DNA from: Sphingomonas sp. UNC305MFCol5.2
GTDB taxonomy: Bacteria > Pseudomonadota > Alphaproteobacteria > Sphingomonadales > Sphingomonadaceae
Length of the DNA: 64,000 nucleotides
Direction: 5' to 3'
Assembly: GCF_000712135.1 (NCBI RefSeq)
Contig: NZ_JOOE01000004.1
Location: 560,501 to 624,500, forward strand
Made by a program: the position numbers and the translations under genes. Under the pieces are notes generated by a model. The model made no database searches. It saw only the letters and a list, made by a program, of their open reading frames with translations, and was not told the origin of the DNA. This document shows positions 44,245-53,600 of this stretch, piece after piece (position 1 is the first letter of the stretch; the number at the start of each line of letters is the position of its first letter).

Positions 44245-45549
44245 ATGCGGCTGGGACGCACGATTTGCCAGAGCCTTGCGGCTGCATCGCTGGTGCTGGC
44301 GGAAACGGCGGCGGCGGATCCCGCCGCCGAGTGGGTCGATCCGCTCACCGGGCACAAGGTGGTGCGTATCAGCCGCGAGCCGGGCAGCGCCGCGCTCTAT
44401 TTCCACCAGAACAGCTATACGCCGCGGGGCGACAAGATGGTGATCTCGGTGCCGGGCGGGATCTCGGTGGTCGATCTCAAGACCTGGGCCGTCACGCCTT
44501 TGCTCAAGGAAGAGGACATTGTCCTGCTGTTCACTGGCCGCAAGACGCGGACGGCCTATTACCAGAAGCGCGGCGCTCCGGGTGCGCCCTCGACGATCTT
44601 CGGGGTGGACATCGATACGGCCAAGGTGCGGAAAATTGCCGATGTGGATCGCGGCTTCATCGGGTCGATCAATGCCGACGAGACCTTGTTGCTCGGACAA
44701 TGGGCCGAGAACGACCGGCCGCTCCAGCCGGGGGCGAAGCCCGCCGACAACAGCAAGTTCGGCCAGGCGCAATATGCCGCGAACTGGCCCGACGGCCGCC
44801 CGATGACTTATGCCGAGGCCAAGGAAGTGCGGCTCAACGAGCGGCTCGAGGCCAAAATCCCGATGGAAATCTTCACCATCGACGTGAAGACGGGCGCGCG
44901 GAAAGTGGTCACCGCGTCGACCGACTGGCTCAACCATATCCAGTTCTCGCCGACCGACCCGCAGCAGATCATGTATTGCCACGAGGGCCCGTGGCACAAG
45001 GTCGACCGGATCTGGACGATCCGCGCCGACGGCAGCGGCAAACGCCTCGTCCACAGCCGCACGATGAACATGGAGATCGCCGGGCACGAGTTCTTCTCGC
45101 CCGACGGCAAGACGATCTGGTACGATCTCCAGACCCCGCGCGGGCAGGTGTTCTGGCTCGCCGGCTATGATCTCGCGACGGGCAGGCGCCGTTGGTACAA
45201 TGTCGAGCGGAATGAATGGTCGGTGCACTATAACCAGTCGCCCGATCTGAAGCTTTTCTCGGGCGACGGCGGCGACGGCGAGATGGTCGCGCACGCGCCC
45301 GACGGGAAATACCTCTATCTGTTCCATCCGAAAGACATTCCGGATGTCGCCGGCATTCACGCGCCGGGCGCCGAGAACCTGATCGCGCCGGGCACCTTCG
45401 ACGCCGAGAAGCTGGTCGACATGCGCAAGCAGGATTACCGGCTCGAGCCCAACATGACCTTCACTCCCGACGGCAAATGGATCGTCTTCCGCGGCAATTT
45501 CGAAGGCGCGAACCACGTCTATGCGGTGGAGCTGGCGAAGGCGAAGTAG
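44245..45549 (+). CDS. Oligogalacturonate lyase (PL22), apparently exported
   Basis: 434 aa. It cleaves short (un)saturated oligogalacturonides, chiefly the dimer, to 5-keto-4-deoxyuronate. The seven-bladed propeller motifs match PL22: FHQNSYTPRGDKMVIS near the start, IFTIDVKTGARKVV, NHIQFSPTDPQQIMYCHEGP with the conserved His, HEFFSPDGKTIWYDL and NMTFTPDGKWIVFRGNFEGA. Unlike well-known cytosolic Ogl, it begins with a signal-like sequence (MRLGRTICQSLAAASLVLAETAAA). It is the only plus-strand enzyme in the locus and diverges from the GPH transporter. Confidence 0.88.
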   Translation: MRLGRTICQSLAAASLVLAETAAADPAAEWVDPLTGHKVVRISREPGSAALYFHQNSYTPRGDKMVISVPGGISVVDLKTWAVTPLLKEEDIVLLFTGRKTRTAYYQKRGAPGAPSTIFGVDIDTAKVRKIADVDRGFIGSINADETLLLGQWAENDRPLQPGAKPADNSKFGQAQYAANWPDGRPMTYAEAKEVRLNERLEAKIPMEIFTIDVKTGARKVVTASTDWLNHIQFSPTDPQQIMYCHEGPWHKVDRIWTIRADGSGKRLVHSRTMNMEIAGHEFFSPDGKTIWYDLQTPRGQVFWLAGYDLATGRRRWYNVERNEWSVHYNQSPDLKLFSGDGGDGEMVAHAPDGKYLYLFHPKDIPDVAGIHAPGAENLIAPGTFDAEKLVDMRKQDYRLEPNMTFTPDGKWIVFRGNFEGANHVYAVELAKAK

Positions 45550-45560
45550 CGAGGCCGATC

Positions 45561-45665
45561 GTCACCCCGGCCTTGTGCCGGGGTCCACGAAGCCGCGGCG
45601 GAGAAGCTGGAGCGGCTTGTCCGTGACTTGCCTCCCGGTGGACCCCGGGACAAGTCCGGTGTGAC
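45561..45665. repeat. Paired palindromic repeat between convergent PL22 and GH115 genes
   Basis: Left unit GTCACCCCGGCCTTGTGCCGG and right unit CCCGGGACAAGTCCGGTGTGAC are inverted relative to each other, so they can form one long stem. The same family recurs at 48107-48211, flanking the other end of the GH115 gene. Lying between two 3' ends, it may act as a bidirectional terminator or mRNA end protector. Confidence 0.8.
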
Positions 45666-45673
45666 GGAAGGGG

Positions 45674-48100
45674 TTAGCGGTCGGCCGGCACGAAGCGCAC
45701 CGCCTCGATCAGCACGCCGCCGCTCTCCGCCAGTAACTCGAAGCGATGGCGTCCGCTTTCAATCACCGCCGGCACGTCCACCGAAATCCGGTTGTCGAGC
45801 ACCGCCTGCGCCCAGGCGGCATTCCCGGTCTCGCGCGGTATCGAAAGCGGCCAGTCACGGCCGTCGATGCGCAAGATCAGCTGCAACGGCGCACCGTCGG
45901 CATCGGCATAGGTCGGAATCAGATCCACGATCACCTGCCAGCGACCCTCCGGAAGTTCACGCACCACCGTGCCCCGCACGGGGCCATCCATGCGCGAGCC
46001 CAGCACGAACCCCCCGCGGCCGAGGTCGGGCACCGGCCGCCAATTCCCCGCCGCACTTTCAAGATCGAGCCCGACATCGAGTTTCGCGACCGGTTCGACC
46101 AGCGCGGGCACCGCCGGAGCGCCGCCGGGCGCGGGCAGCACCGGTGGCGTCAGGCGGAAGCTCTTCCACTGGCCATCCGCGGGCTCGACCGCAATGAAGC
46201 CCCGCCATTTGCCGTCGGCGAGCTGGCCATAGGCCTCGGTCAGTTCGGCGATACGCGCGTCCGCCGCGCGGGCCTCGGTGCCGCGGCTCAGCGCGCGGGA
46301 GAGGTCCACGTCGCGCAGCCGATCCTGTGCCTCGGCGGCGAAGAAGCGGCGATTGGCCTCTGCCGCGGCTTCCACCGGATAGCCGAGCAGTTCGAAGAAT
46401 GCCGCGCGGCGTTCTTCGGGGATCCGTCCGGCGATCGCGCGGACCCGCGCGATATTGCGATCGAACGCGGCGAGCCGGGCATCGGCCTCTCCGATCGAAT
46501 ACGGGCTCTGGCGCGCTTTCTGCCCGGGCAGATACCATTGGAGATGCTCGGGGCGCCGCTCGAAATTGAGCCGGTGATGCCCGGCGAGCACGGCGGCTAT
46601 CGCGTCATCTTCGCCTGGCGCAATGTTCTCGCGCGCCCAGCGCCGAATCCAACCGTCCACACCGAGCGCGCGCGTCCCCGGCACGTCCCATGCGAGCGAC
46701 AGGAAATAATCGGTGGCGAGTTCGGCGGGCTTGATGTCGCCGACATTGGCGATCCACATGCGCTGCGCGCCGAGATCATAGGCGCGGCCCATCTCCTCGG
46801 CGATCAGGGCGGGCGGCGTGGTCGACAGCCACAGATAGGAGAGCGGCGCGCCGAGATAGGAGAGGTGGTAATAGATGCCCGCGCCGCCGCTGCGCTTGCG
46901 CTCGCCGGGCGTGGGGAAGCGGCGGATATAGCCGAAATTGTCGTCGGGCCACATCAAGGTGACGTCGTCGGGCACCGCCAGCCCGGCGCGGTAGATATCG
47001 AGCACTTCCTTGTACGGCGTGAACACCTGTGGGACGTGCTCGACCTGCGGCGACACATGCCGGGCGATCATCGCGCGCTGGTCGGCGATGATGCTTTCGA
47101 GGAAGCGCTTCCGCGTCGGCATGTCCGACGCGCCCTGCATCCCGCTGTCGTGGATGCCGCGCATGCCGAGCGTCCAGATGCTCTCATATGCGCCGTTGGT
47201 GCGGGCACGTTCCTCCCAATAGGTGCGGACGCCGTCGGGGTTCTTGCCGTAATCATAATCGTGCGGATCGGCGGTCCATTCGCCGACATTGTTGCGCAGC
47301 ATCGGCTCGGCATGGGACGAGCCCATCACCAGGGCATAGCGATCGGCGAGCTTGGCATTCTCAGGCGTAGCGTTGAAGGCGGGCGAGATCTTGTGCATCG
47401 CCGGCCACAAGGTGTTGGCCTTCAGCCGCAGCAGCAGTTCGAACACCTTGGCATAGGTCTTCGGCCCCATGCCGTGCCCGCCCTCGAAGTTGGTGGCCGA
47501 CCAGGGGGTGAGCCCCCAATCCTCGTCGTTGAGGAAGATGCCGCGATATTTGACCGAGGGCGGCCCGAAACGGTGCGTGCCCGGGTGGACATGCAGCGCC
47601 GGCTGCTTGAGCGGCGTGACGTCGGCCCACCAATGCCAGGGCGATACGCCGATCGCACGGCTGAGCTCGTAGATGCCGTAAGCGGTCCCGCGCCGGTCGC
47701 TCCCGGCAATGACGAGCGCGCGGGCCACGCCGGGCGCGGGGCGCTCGACCGTGGCGATGACGAAGCTTTCCCACGCTCCCTTGAGCCCCTTGGCATCGAG
47801 CTTGCCGCTTGCGATCAGCTTGTCGATCGTGGGATTCTTGCCGATCGTGCCGGCCCAGATCGGATCGCCGCCCGCGCTCTTGCCGGTGACGCTTTCGAGG
47901 TCGCTGCGCAGATCCTCGGCGGCGATGGCGACGACCGCATGGTCGCCCTCGGCGGTGGCGACGCGCGCGCCGGCGAGGTTCACTCCCGCCGCGTCCGGCC
48001 GCGCATCGATCCAGTCGGCAAGCTGCGCGCGCGCGGGGAGGGGGGCGAGGAGAAGGCAGAGGGCCAGGACGAAGCGCCGGAGCGCGCCGGCTCTGCCCAT
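45674..48100 (-). CDS. GH115 family alpha-glucuronidase-like, exported
   Basis: 808 aa from ATG 48100 with signal peptide (LRRFVLALCLLLAPLPARA). The family pattern is strong: VIAGSDRRGTAYGIYELSRA, IGVSPWHWWADVTPL, KYRGIFLNDEDWGLTPWS, LLRLKANTLWPAMHKI, MGSSHAEPMLRN, LMWPDDNFGYIRRFP, and a C-terminal beta domain about 640-808. GH115 removes (4-O-methyl)glucuronic acid from xylan or from arabinogalactan. In a pectin cluster the arabinogalactan or RG-I role is attractive but inferred. The reading frame runs 160 codons further upstream through the repeat; that part is not coding. No clear Shine-Dalgarno precedes the ATG. Confidence 0.88.
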   Translation of the reverse strand: MGRAGALRRFVLALCLLLAPLPARAQLADWIDARPDAAGVNLAGARVATAEGDHAVVAIAAEDLRSDLESVTGKSAGGDPIWAGTIGKNPTIDKLIASGKLDAKGLKGAWESFVIATVERPAPGVARALVIAGSDRRGTAYGIYELSRAIGVSPWHWWADVTPLKQPALHVHPGTHRFGPPSVKYRGIFLNDEDWGLTPWSATNFEGGHGMGPKTYAKVFELLLRLKANTLWPAMHKISPAFNATPENAKLADRYALVMGSSHAEPMLRNNVGEWTADPHDYDYGKNPDGVRTYWEERARTNGAYESIWTLGMRGIHDSGMQGASDMPTRKRFLESIIADQRAMIARHVSPQVEHVPQVFTPYKEVLDIYRAGLAVPDDVTLMWPDDNFGYIRRFPTPGERKRSGGAGIYYHLSYLGAPLSYLWLSTTPPALIAEEMGRAYDLGAQRMWIANVGDIKPAELATDYFLSLAWDVPGTRALGVDGWIRRWARENIAPGEDDAIAAVLAGHHRLNFERRPEHLQWYLPGQKARQSPYSIGEADARLAAFDRNIARVRAIAGRIPEERRAAFFELLGYPVEAAAEANRRFFAAEAQDRLRDVDLSRALSRGTEARAADARIAELTEAYGQLADGKWRGFIAVEPADGQWKSFRLTPPVLPAPGGAPAVPALVEPVAKLDVGLDLESAAGNWRPVPDLGRGGFVLGSRMDGPVRGTVVRELPEGRWQVIVDLIPTYADADGAPLQLILRIDGRDWPLSIPRETGNAAWAQAVLDNRISVDVPAVIESGRHRFELLAESGGVLIEAVRFVPADR

Positions 48101-48106
48101 ACCATC

Positions 48107-48211
48107 GTCACCCCGGACTTGTTCCGGGGTCCACTCAGCCTCATCGGCTGCCATAAAGCCTCTCGTCCAGCCCTTGTCTCCCGGTGGACGCCGGAACAAG
48201 TCCGAGGTGAC
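48107..48211. repeat. Paired palindromic repeat upstream of GH115
   Basis: GTCACCCCGGACTTGTTCCG on the left and CCGGAACAAGTCCGAGGTGAC on the right, in inverted orientation. Same family as 45561-45665. It fills the gap between GH105 and GH115, six bases before the GH115 start codon, so it would form part of the mRNA leader if the genes are co-transcribed. Confidence 0.8.
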
Positions 48212-48279
48212 GGAGGACTTTTTGAGCGCGGAGGTTGATCTGCGGGCAGCGAGCCAGAAGAGCAGCGCCGCCCGCTGCA

Positions 48280-49392
48280 TCAGATGTACGTCCGCAGGAA
48301 CTCGCCCAGCGCGCAGATCGCGAGGCTCTGGCCATAGGGCATCGAGGTCAGGCGGATGTCCTTGTAGAATTGCAGCGTGTCGCCCATCGCCGTGCCGAAG
48401 CTGACCTGCTGGAGCTCGCCCGTCGCGTCGATATTGGCGAGCACACCCTTCACGGCCTTGATCCCGACCTGCTCGTAGTGGCGCGGCAGATAGCCCTTCC
48501 GCACGCCCTTCAGGATGCCATACGCGAAGCCAGCAGTGGCCGAAGCCTCGAGGTACGAAGTCGGATCCATCACCAGCGTGTGCCACAGCCCGCTCGCGTC
48601 CTGCGTCTCGGCCAGCGTCTTCACCTGCGCGGCGAGCGTGTCGATCAGGAACGCGCGGAAGGCGTCGCCCTCGGGCAAATCAAGGATCTCGATAATCTCG
48701 GGAATCGCGATCGTCACCCAGCAATTGCCGCGCGCCCACAGCGCCTCGGCGAAATTGTGCCGTCCGTTGAAGTCCCAGCCGTGGAACCAGAGGCCGGTCT
48801 TCTTGTCGAAGAGATATTTGATGTGGACGAGGAACTGGCGCTTCGCCTCCTCGACATAATGCGGCCGACCCAGCAGCAGCCCGATCTTGGCGAGCGGCAG
48901 CACCGACATCATGAGCGTGTCGTCCCACATCTCGCCGGGATTCTCGTCGTTATAGACGATGTGCTGGAAGCCGGCTTCCTCGGTCTTGGGCAGGCCGTCG
49001 GGCGCCATCAGCCATTCGGCCCAGGTGTCGAGATAGGGGATGTAGCGCGGATCGGGCTCGTGCTCGTACAGGTAAGCGAGCGTGATGAACGGGGCCATCG
49101 TGTTGATGTTCTTGGTCGGCGTGCCCTCGGCGAAGCGGTCCTCGAACCATTGCTTGATGATGTGGAGCGCCTTGTCGTCGCCGGTCTGCTCGTAATAGCG
49201 CCACATGCCGAACAGGCCGACGCCGTGGGTCCATTCCCAGCCGGCCCAGCCCTTGGTGTCGATGATCCGGCCGTCCTCGAGATGGAGCAGGAACTCGCCG
49301 GTCTCGTCCTTGATATTGACGAGATTGTCCATCAACAGATCGATCTTCGACGTGATCTCGCTGCGCGGAACGTCGTGCGTGAGGGCGGTCAC
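48280..49392 (-). CDS. Unsaturated rhamnogalacturonyl hydrolase (GH105)
   Basis: 370 aa (alpha/alpha)6 barrel that removes the terminal 4,5-unsaturated galacturonate left by RG or pectin lyases. It matches YteR/YesR: WAGWEWTHGVGLFGMWRYYE, NINTMAPFITLAYL, EMWDDTLMMSVLPLAKIG with catalytic Asp, and FHGWDFNGRHNFAEALWARG. Start is GTG 49392 with AGGAGA six bases upstream. There is no signal peptide, so it acts in the cytoplasm after import. It lies 32 bases after GH53 and is probably the last gene of the rhaM-GH35-GH53-GH105 unit. Confidence 0.93.
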   Translation of the reverse strand: MTALTHDVPRSEITSKIDLLMDNLVNIKDETGEFLLHLEDGRIIDTKGWAGWEWTHGVGLFGMWRYYEQTGDDKALHIIKQWFEDRFAEGTPTKNINTMAPFITLAYLYEHEPDPRYIPYLDTWAEWLMAPDGLPKTEEAGFQHIVYNDENPGEMWDDTLMMSVLPLAKIGLLLGRPHYVEEAKRQFLVHIKYLFDKKTGLWFHGWDFNGRHNFAEALWARGNCWVTIAIPEIIEILDLPEGDAFRAFLIDTLAAQVKTLAETQDASGLWHTLVMDPTSYLEASATAGFAYGILKGVRKGYLPRHYEQVGIKAVKGVLANIDATGELQQVSFGTAMGDTLQFYKDIRLTSMPYGQSLAICALGEFLRTYI

Positions 49393-49424
49393 TTAATATC
49401 TCCTGGTTTCGGTAAGTTCGCGGG

Positions 49425-50615
49425 TCATTTGCTGACCCCATAGTCCTTCGCCATCTTTTGGTAGAGGCGAATGAAGGTCGGATCGGCGTCGTAGCGCCCG
49501 CCATGATCGCGCGGTTTGCGCGGTGCCGGCGGGGCGGGGGCGGCGCCCGGCGCCTCGGCGCCGTTGATGCCCTGCGAGAGCAGGTTCGGCCGCGGCCCCT
49601 CGCCGGCGCTGACACCGTCTTTCAGGAAGATCGCTTCCTGATGCCGCGTCGGCTCCCAGATATAGCTGCCCCAGCCGTTGGCATGCGCGTGGACGAGGTC
49701 GTTCACATAGCGTTTGCGCGACGAATATTCGATCGCGAAGAAGCCTTTGTCGGGGTAGCTTTTGCCGAATTCGGCGAAGGTCCGCGCCCAATCGCCTTCG
49801 GCGGCCTGCTGGTAGCAGGAGAAGCCGAGCGCATCGAAATCCACGCCGCGCGCGATCAGATTGTCGGTCCAGTGCCGGACGATCGGCCAGTGCCTGCCGA
49901 GATGATTGTGGAGCGCCAGCGGCACCCCGGGCAGCGTATCGCGTGTCGCCGAAACGGCGGCCTTGAGCAGCGCCGCGAACCGGTCATAGCCGCCCGCGCC
50001 CGTCACGCTCATGTGCACGGCATCGGTCTGCGGATTGCCGGTCGGGATGGTCAGCGGCACGCGGCCCTCTGGCCAGAGCATGCCGAAGGTCGTCTCGTTG
50101 CCCAGAATCGCGAGATCGGGCGCAGCACCGGCGGCCTTGAGTGCGGCGAAGGTGTCGACGGTGTAGCGATGGACGGTCTCGACGAGCTTCGCGAAAGGCA
50201 GGTCCGCCCATGCCGCGGGCTTGTTCTGATGCTGCGGATCGGCCCAGGTGTCCGAATAATGGAGCGTGGTCGAAAGATGGAAGCCGGCAGCCTTGATCCG
50301 CCGGGAAAAGTCGATGATCTGCTCGATCCCGCACCACGGCCCGCCCGGCTTGCCCTTCGAATAGCCGTTCTCGGGATTGACGAAGAGGCGGAGTTTGAGC
50401 GCATTGAAGCCGGCGTCGCGAAAGATCGCGAGCGGGTCTTTCCGGACGCCGTCCTGGTAATAGGTCGCGCCCGCGGCCTCGTCCTCGGGCACCCAGGAGA
50501 TGTCGGCGCCGATGAGAAAGGGCCAGGGCCGGGCGCCGGATCTGGCGCGCGCCGGCGCGGCAAGGCCCGCGAGGCCCAGCGCGCCTGCGCCGATCGTCTG
50601 GCGGCGCGTTATCAC
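49425..50615 (-). CDS. Arabinogalactan endo-beta-1,4-galactanase (GH53)
   Basis: 396 aa. The N-terminus MITRRQTIGAGALGLAGLAA is Tat-like. The TIM barrel starts FLIGADISWVPEDEAAGATY; the acid/base Glu is in ILGNETTFGML and the nucleophile Glu in FFAIEYSSRKRYV, followed by GWGSYIWEPTRH. It cuts type I galactan side chains of RG-I. A proline/alanine linker (about 350-370) precedes a short tail. Start is GTG 50615, overlapping the GH35 stop by four bases (GTGA). Confidence 0.93.
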   Translation of the reverse strand: MITRRQTIGAGALGLAGLAAPARARSGARPWPFLIGADISWVPEDEAAGATYYQDGVRKDPLAIFRDAGFNALKLRLFVNPENGYSKGKPGGPWCGIEQIIDFSRRIKAAGFHLSTTLHYSDTWADPQHQNKPAAWADLPFAKLVETVHRYTVDTFAALKAAGAAPDLAILGNETTFGMLWPEGRVPLTIPTGNPQTDAVHMSVTGAGGYDRFAALLKAAVSATRDTLPGVPLALHNHLGRHWPIVRHWTDNLIARGVDFDALGFSCYQQAAEGDWARTFAEFGKSYPDKGFFAIEYSSRKRYVNDLVHAHANGWGSYIWEPTRHQEAIFLKDGVSAGEGPRPNLLSQGINGAEAPGAAPAPPAPRKPRDHGGRYDADPTFIRLYQKMAKDYGVSK

Positions 50616-53600
50616 TTCAGCTCGGCCGGGGCCGCGGGAGCGGTCACCATCCGCACCGGCAGCCCGCCTTTCACATTGCGCAGCGTGACGAGCTTGACCG
50701 CCTCGAGCGCGTTGCCGGGCGCGCCGTCGGAGGTCACCGCGAGCGCGATGTGGTTGCGGCCGCGATGGTTGAGGATGCCCTCGGGGATCGGGAAGACACG
50801 CTGCGGGCCGACATGCGCGATGAACTGGCCCATGTTCCAGCCATTGACGAAGATCAGCACGCGATAAGCGACGGGCGAGCGCGGCTTGCTCGTGTCGCCG
50901 AAAGCGAGGCCGATCGTCGCGTCCTGCCCCTTGGGCACGGCGAGGTCGAAGCTGGTGCGGTACCAGCTGGTGCCAGGAGTCGCCTGTGCGGTGGGAACGG
51001 CGGCGGACTTCCAGCTACGGTCGTCGAAGCCGGGGAGGTACCAGCCGCGGCGTTCGCCATCGAGGCCGCCATTGTTGGCGACGCCGCGCACCGGATCGGC
51101 AAGGTCCTCACCGCGCCCGTTGATCTTCCACGCGATCGGTACCGCGAAGCTCGGCCCGGCGACGGGCTCGATCGAGGCCGAGACGAGACCGCGCGCTTCC
51201 TTGTGGAAATCGTCGGCGTCGAGGTCCCAATTATGGCCGTTGTTGCGCACCATTACCGACAGCACGTGCTCGCCCGGCACGCGTGCGGCGTCGGGAAGCA
51301 GGAAGCCCGGCGCACCGGTGGTGATCGGGCGCGGCAGGCCGGCGGGGATCTCGTCCTGCCCGATCAGCTTGCCGTCGAGGAAGACCTGCAGCAGCCCCGC
51401 GCCGCCGGCGCCGTAATGGAGCTTGAGCCGTTCGGCATCGGGCGTGCCGGTGAAGCGGCCGCGATACCAGACATCGCCTTCGTGGAAGCCATAGGCGTCC
51501 ATCAGCATGTTGGGCTGGCCATCGGCGCGCGCGGTGATGCTGGCATAAGCGCGGTTGTCGATCTTTTGCCAGTCGCGATCGTCGAAGCCGGGATCGGCCT
51601 CGGGCGAGCCGGCGGCGACGCGCCAGTCAGTGAGCGCGGGGAGCGGGAAGTCGATCGGCGCGGCGAGCGATGCGGTTGCCGTGACACTGCCCGATTGCGT
51701 GCGCGTCGTGGCGATCCTCGCGCCGTTCCACGTTGCGCTGCGGATGCTGCCGGATGCCCAGATTTCGAGCGGAGTGGTTTCCTTTGTGTCGCCGATGAGC
51801 GCGAGCATGCCCTTGGCAGCCTTGGCGCTGCGTACCAGCGCGGGTCCGCGAACCAGCGTATCGCCGGCATGCCAGAACTTCGCGCCTTCGGCCTCGTCGC
51901 CGATGAGGAGCAGGAGGTCGGGACGCCCGCCGCCGCTGATCCGGATGCGGGTGAGGCCGCGATGCGCGTAGCTGAGCTTGAGATCGCCTTTGGTGTCGAA
52001 GGTCGACGTCGCGCCGCCTTCGAGGACGGTGACCTTCGGTTCGCTGGAATAGCGCAGCACGGTCTCGCCGGCTTCGCCTTCGCGGCCGTAGAGCAATGCG
52101 ATGTCGCGGCCGTCCTGCTTGAGGATCGTTTGCAACTCGGAGGTCGAATAGACGAGGCGCTGGCCGCCGAGATTGACTCCCGCGACCAGCCATTTCGCGT
52201 CGAATCCGTCGAGCTGCATCGGCAGCGTGTAGCGGCCGTCGGGCAGGTCGGCGGTGAAAGTGAAGCGGTCGCTGGTCTGACCGTTCGACGGCTTGTGCGT
52301 GACGAGCAGGAAGCGTGCGTCGGTCTCCGGGCTCTTGTTGTGATAGACCTGCACCTTGTCCGACGAGATCTGTACCGGGCCCGCAGGCACCATCCCGGCG
52401 AGATCGGGCACCGCCGCTATCAGGCCGCCGAGTTGCTTGAGCTCTTCGGCCTTGGGCCGCACCTCGCGCGTCTCGGACAGCGCCGAGCCGTAATCATAGC
52501 TGGTGAACACCACCGGCGCGGGGAGCCAGCCCCAGCTGGTCCCGCCAAAGCCCATGTAGAAGCTCTGGATCGAGATGCCGTTGGCGAGGTTGGTGCCGTA
52601 GAAGACGCGCTGGAAGCGGCGCCCACGCTGGATCGCGTTGCATTCATAGCCGCCGTTCGAGCCCCAATAATCGAACCAGCCGCCACCGAACTCCGCGAGG
52701 AAGCCCGGCGTATTGGGTGATGCCGAGGCGCCGCCTTTCGCCCCGCCCGGGCCGTAATAGCCCCAATCGGGCGCCGCCGAGCCCCGCGTCGGCTTGCCGT
52801 TCACGGTGCAGGTGCCGCCCGGATAGCCGTCGAACGCGTACATGTCGTTGGGGCCGGGGACGGTCTTTTCGACCTTGCTGTCCTCGGGCACCCAATAGCC
52901 GTTGCGGCCCTGGTCGTTGTGGAACAGCGGCACCGTGATGCCGTCGGCGCGTGCCTTGGCGTAGAGGTGATCCATGTAGCGGCGCTGTGCCGGTGTGGTC
53001 AGCGCCAGCTCGTTCTCGATCTGGTGGAGGATGACGTTGCCGCGATGGCCTTTGCCGTCGCCGTTGATCTGGTGGCGCGCGATGATCGCGTTGACCCGGG
53101 TCAGCCACTCGTCCGATGCGGCGAGATATTCGGGATCGTCGGTACGCGCGCGGCCGCGCTGGTTGACCAGCCATCCGGGGAAACCGCCGCGGGTGAGCTC
53201 GGCATTCACATAGGGGCCGGCGCGCGTGATGACCCAAAGGCCTTCCTCCTCGGCCATGGTCAGCAGCCGGTCGATGTCGCGGATGCCGCTGAAATCGTAG
53301 ACGCCCTTTTTCGGGCTGTGGAAGCCCCAGTCGAAATAGAACGCGACGGTGTTGAACCCGCTCGCCTTCATCTTCTGCAGCACGTCGCGCCACAGATCGG
53401 GCGAGGGCAGGCGGAAGGCGTGCATCTCGCTCGACCAGATGATCGTGCGCTTGCCGTCGATCATCAGCGAACGCGCGTCGTACGAGACGCGGCCGAAGGT
53501 CTTCACCGGCGCGTGGAAATTGGCGGTCTGCCTCGCTTCCTGTGCGGTGGCGGGGAGCGCGAGCAGCGACGCGGCGGCGAGAAGGGCTGCGCAGATCCAC

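Noticed and set aside
45561..48211. CRISPR-like repeats
   Set aside because: The units are paired inverted palindromes with no regular direct repeats, spacers or cas genes.
48101..48586. N-terminal extension of the GH115 frame
   Set aside because: It runs through a palindromic repeat and antisense to GH105; the signal peptide starts at 48100.
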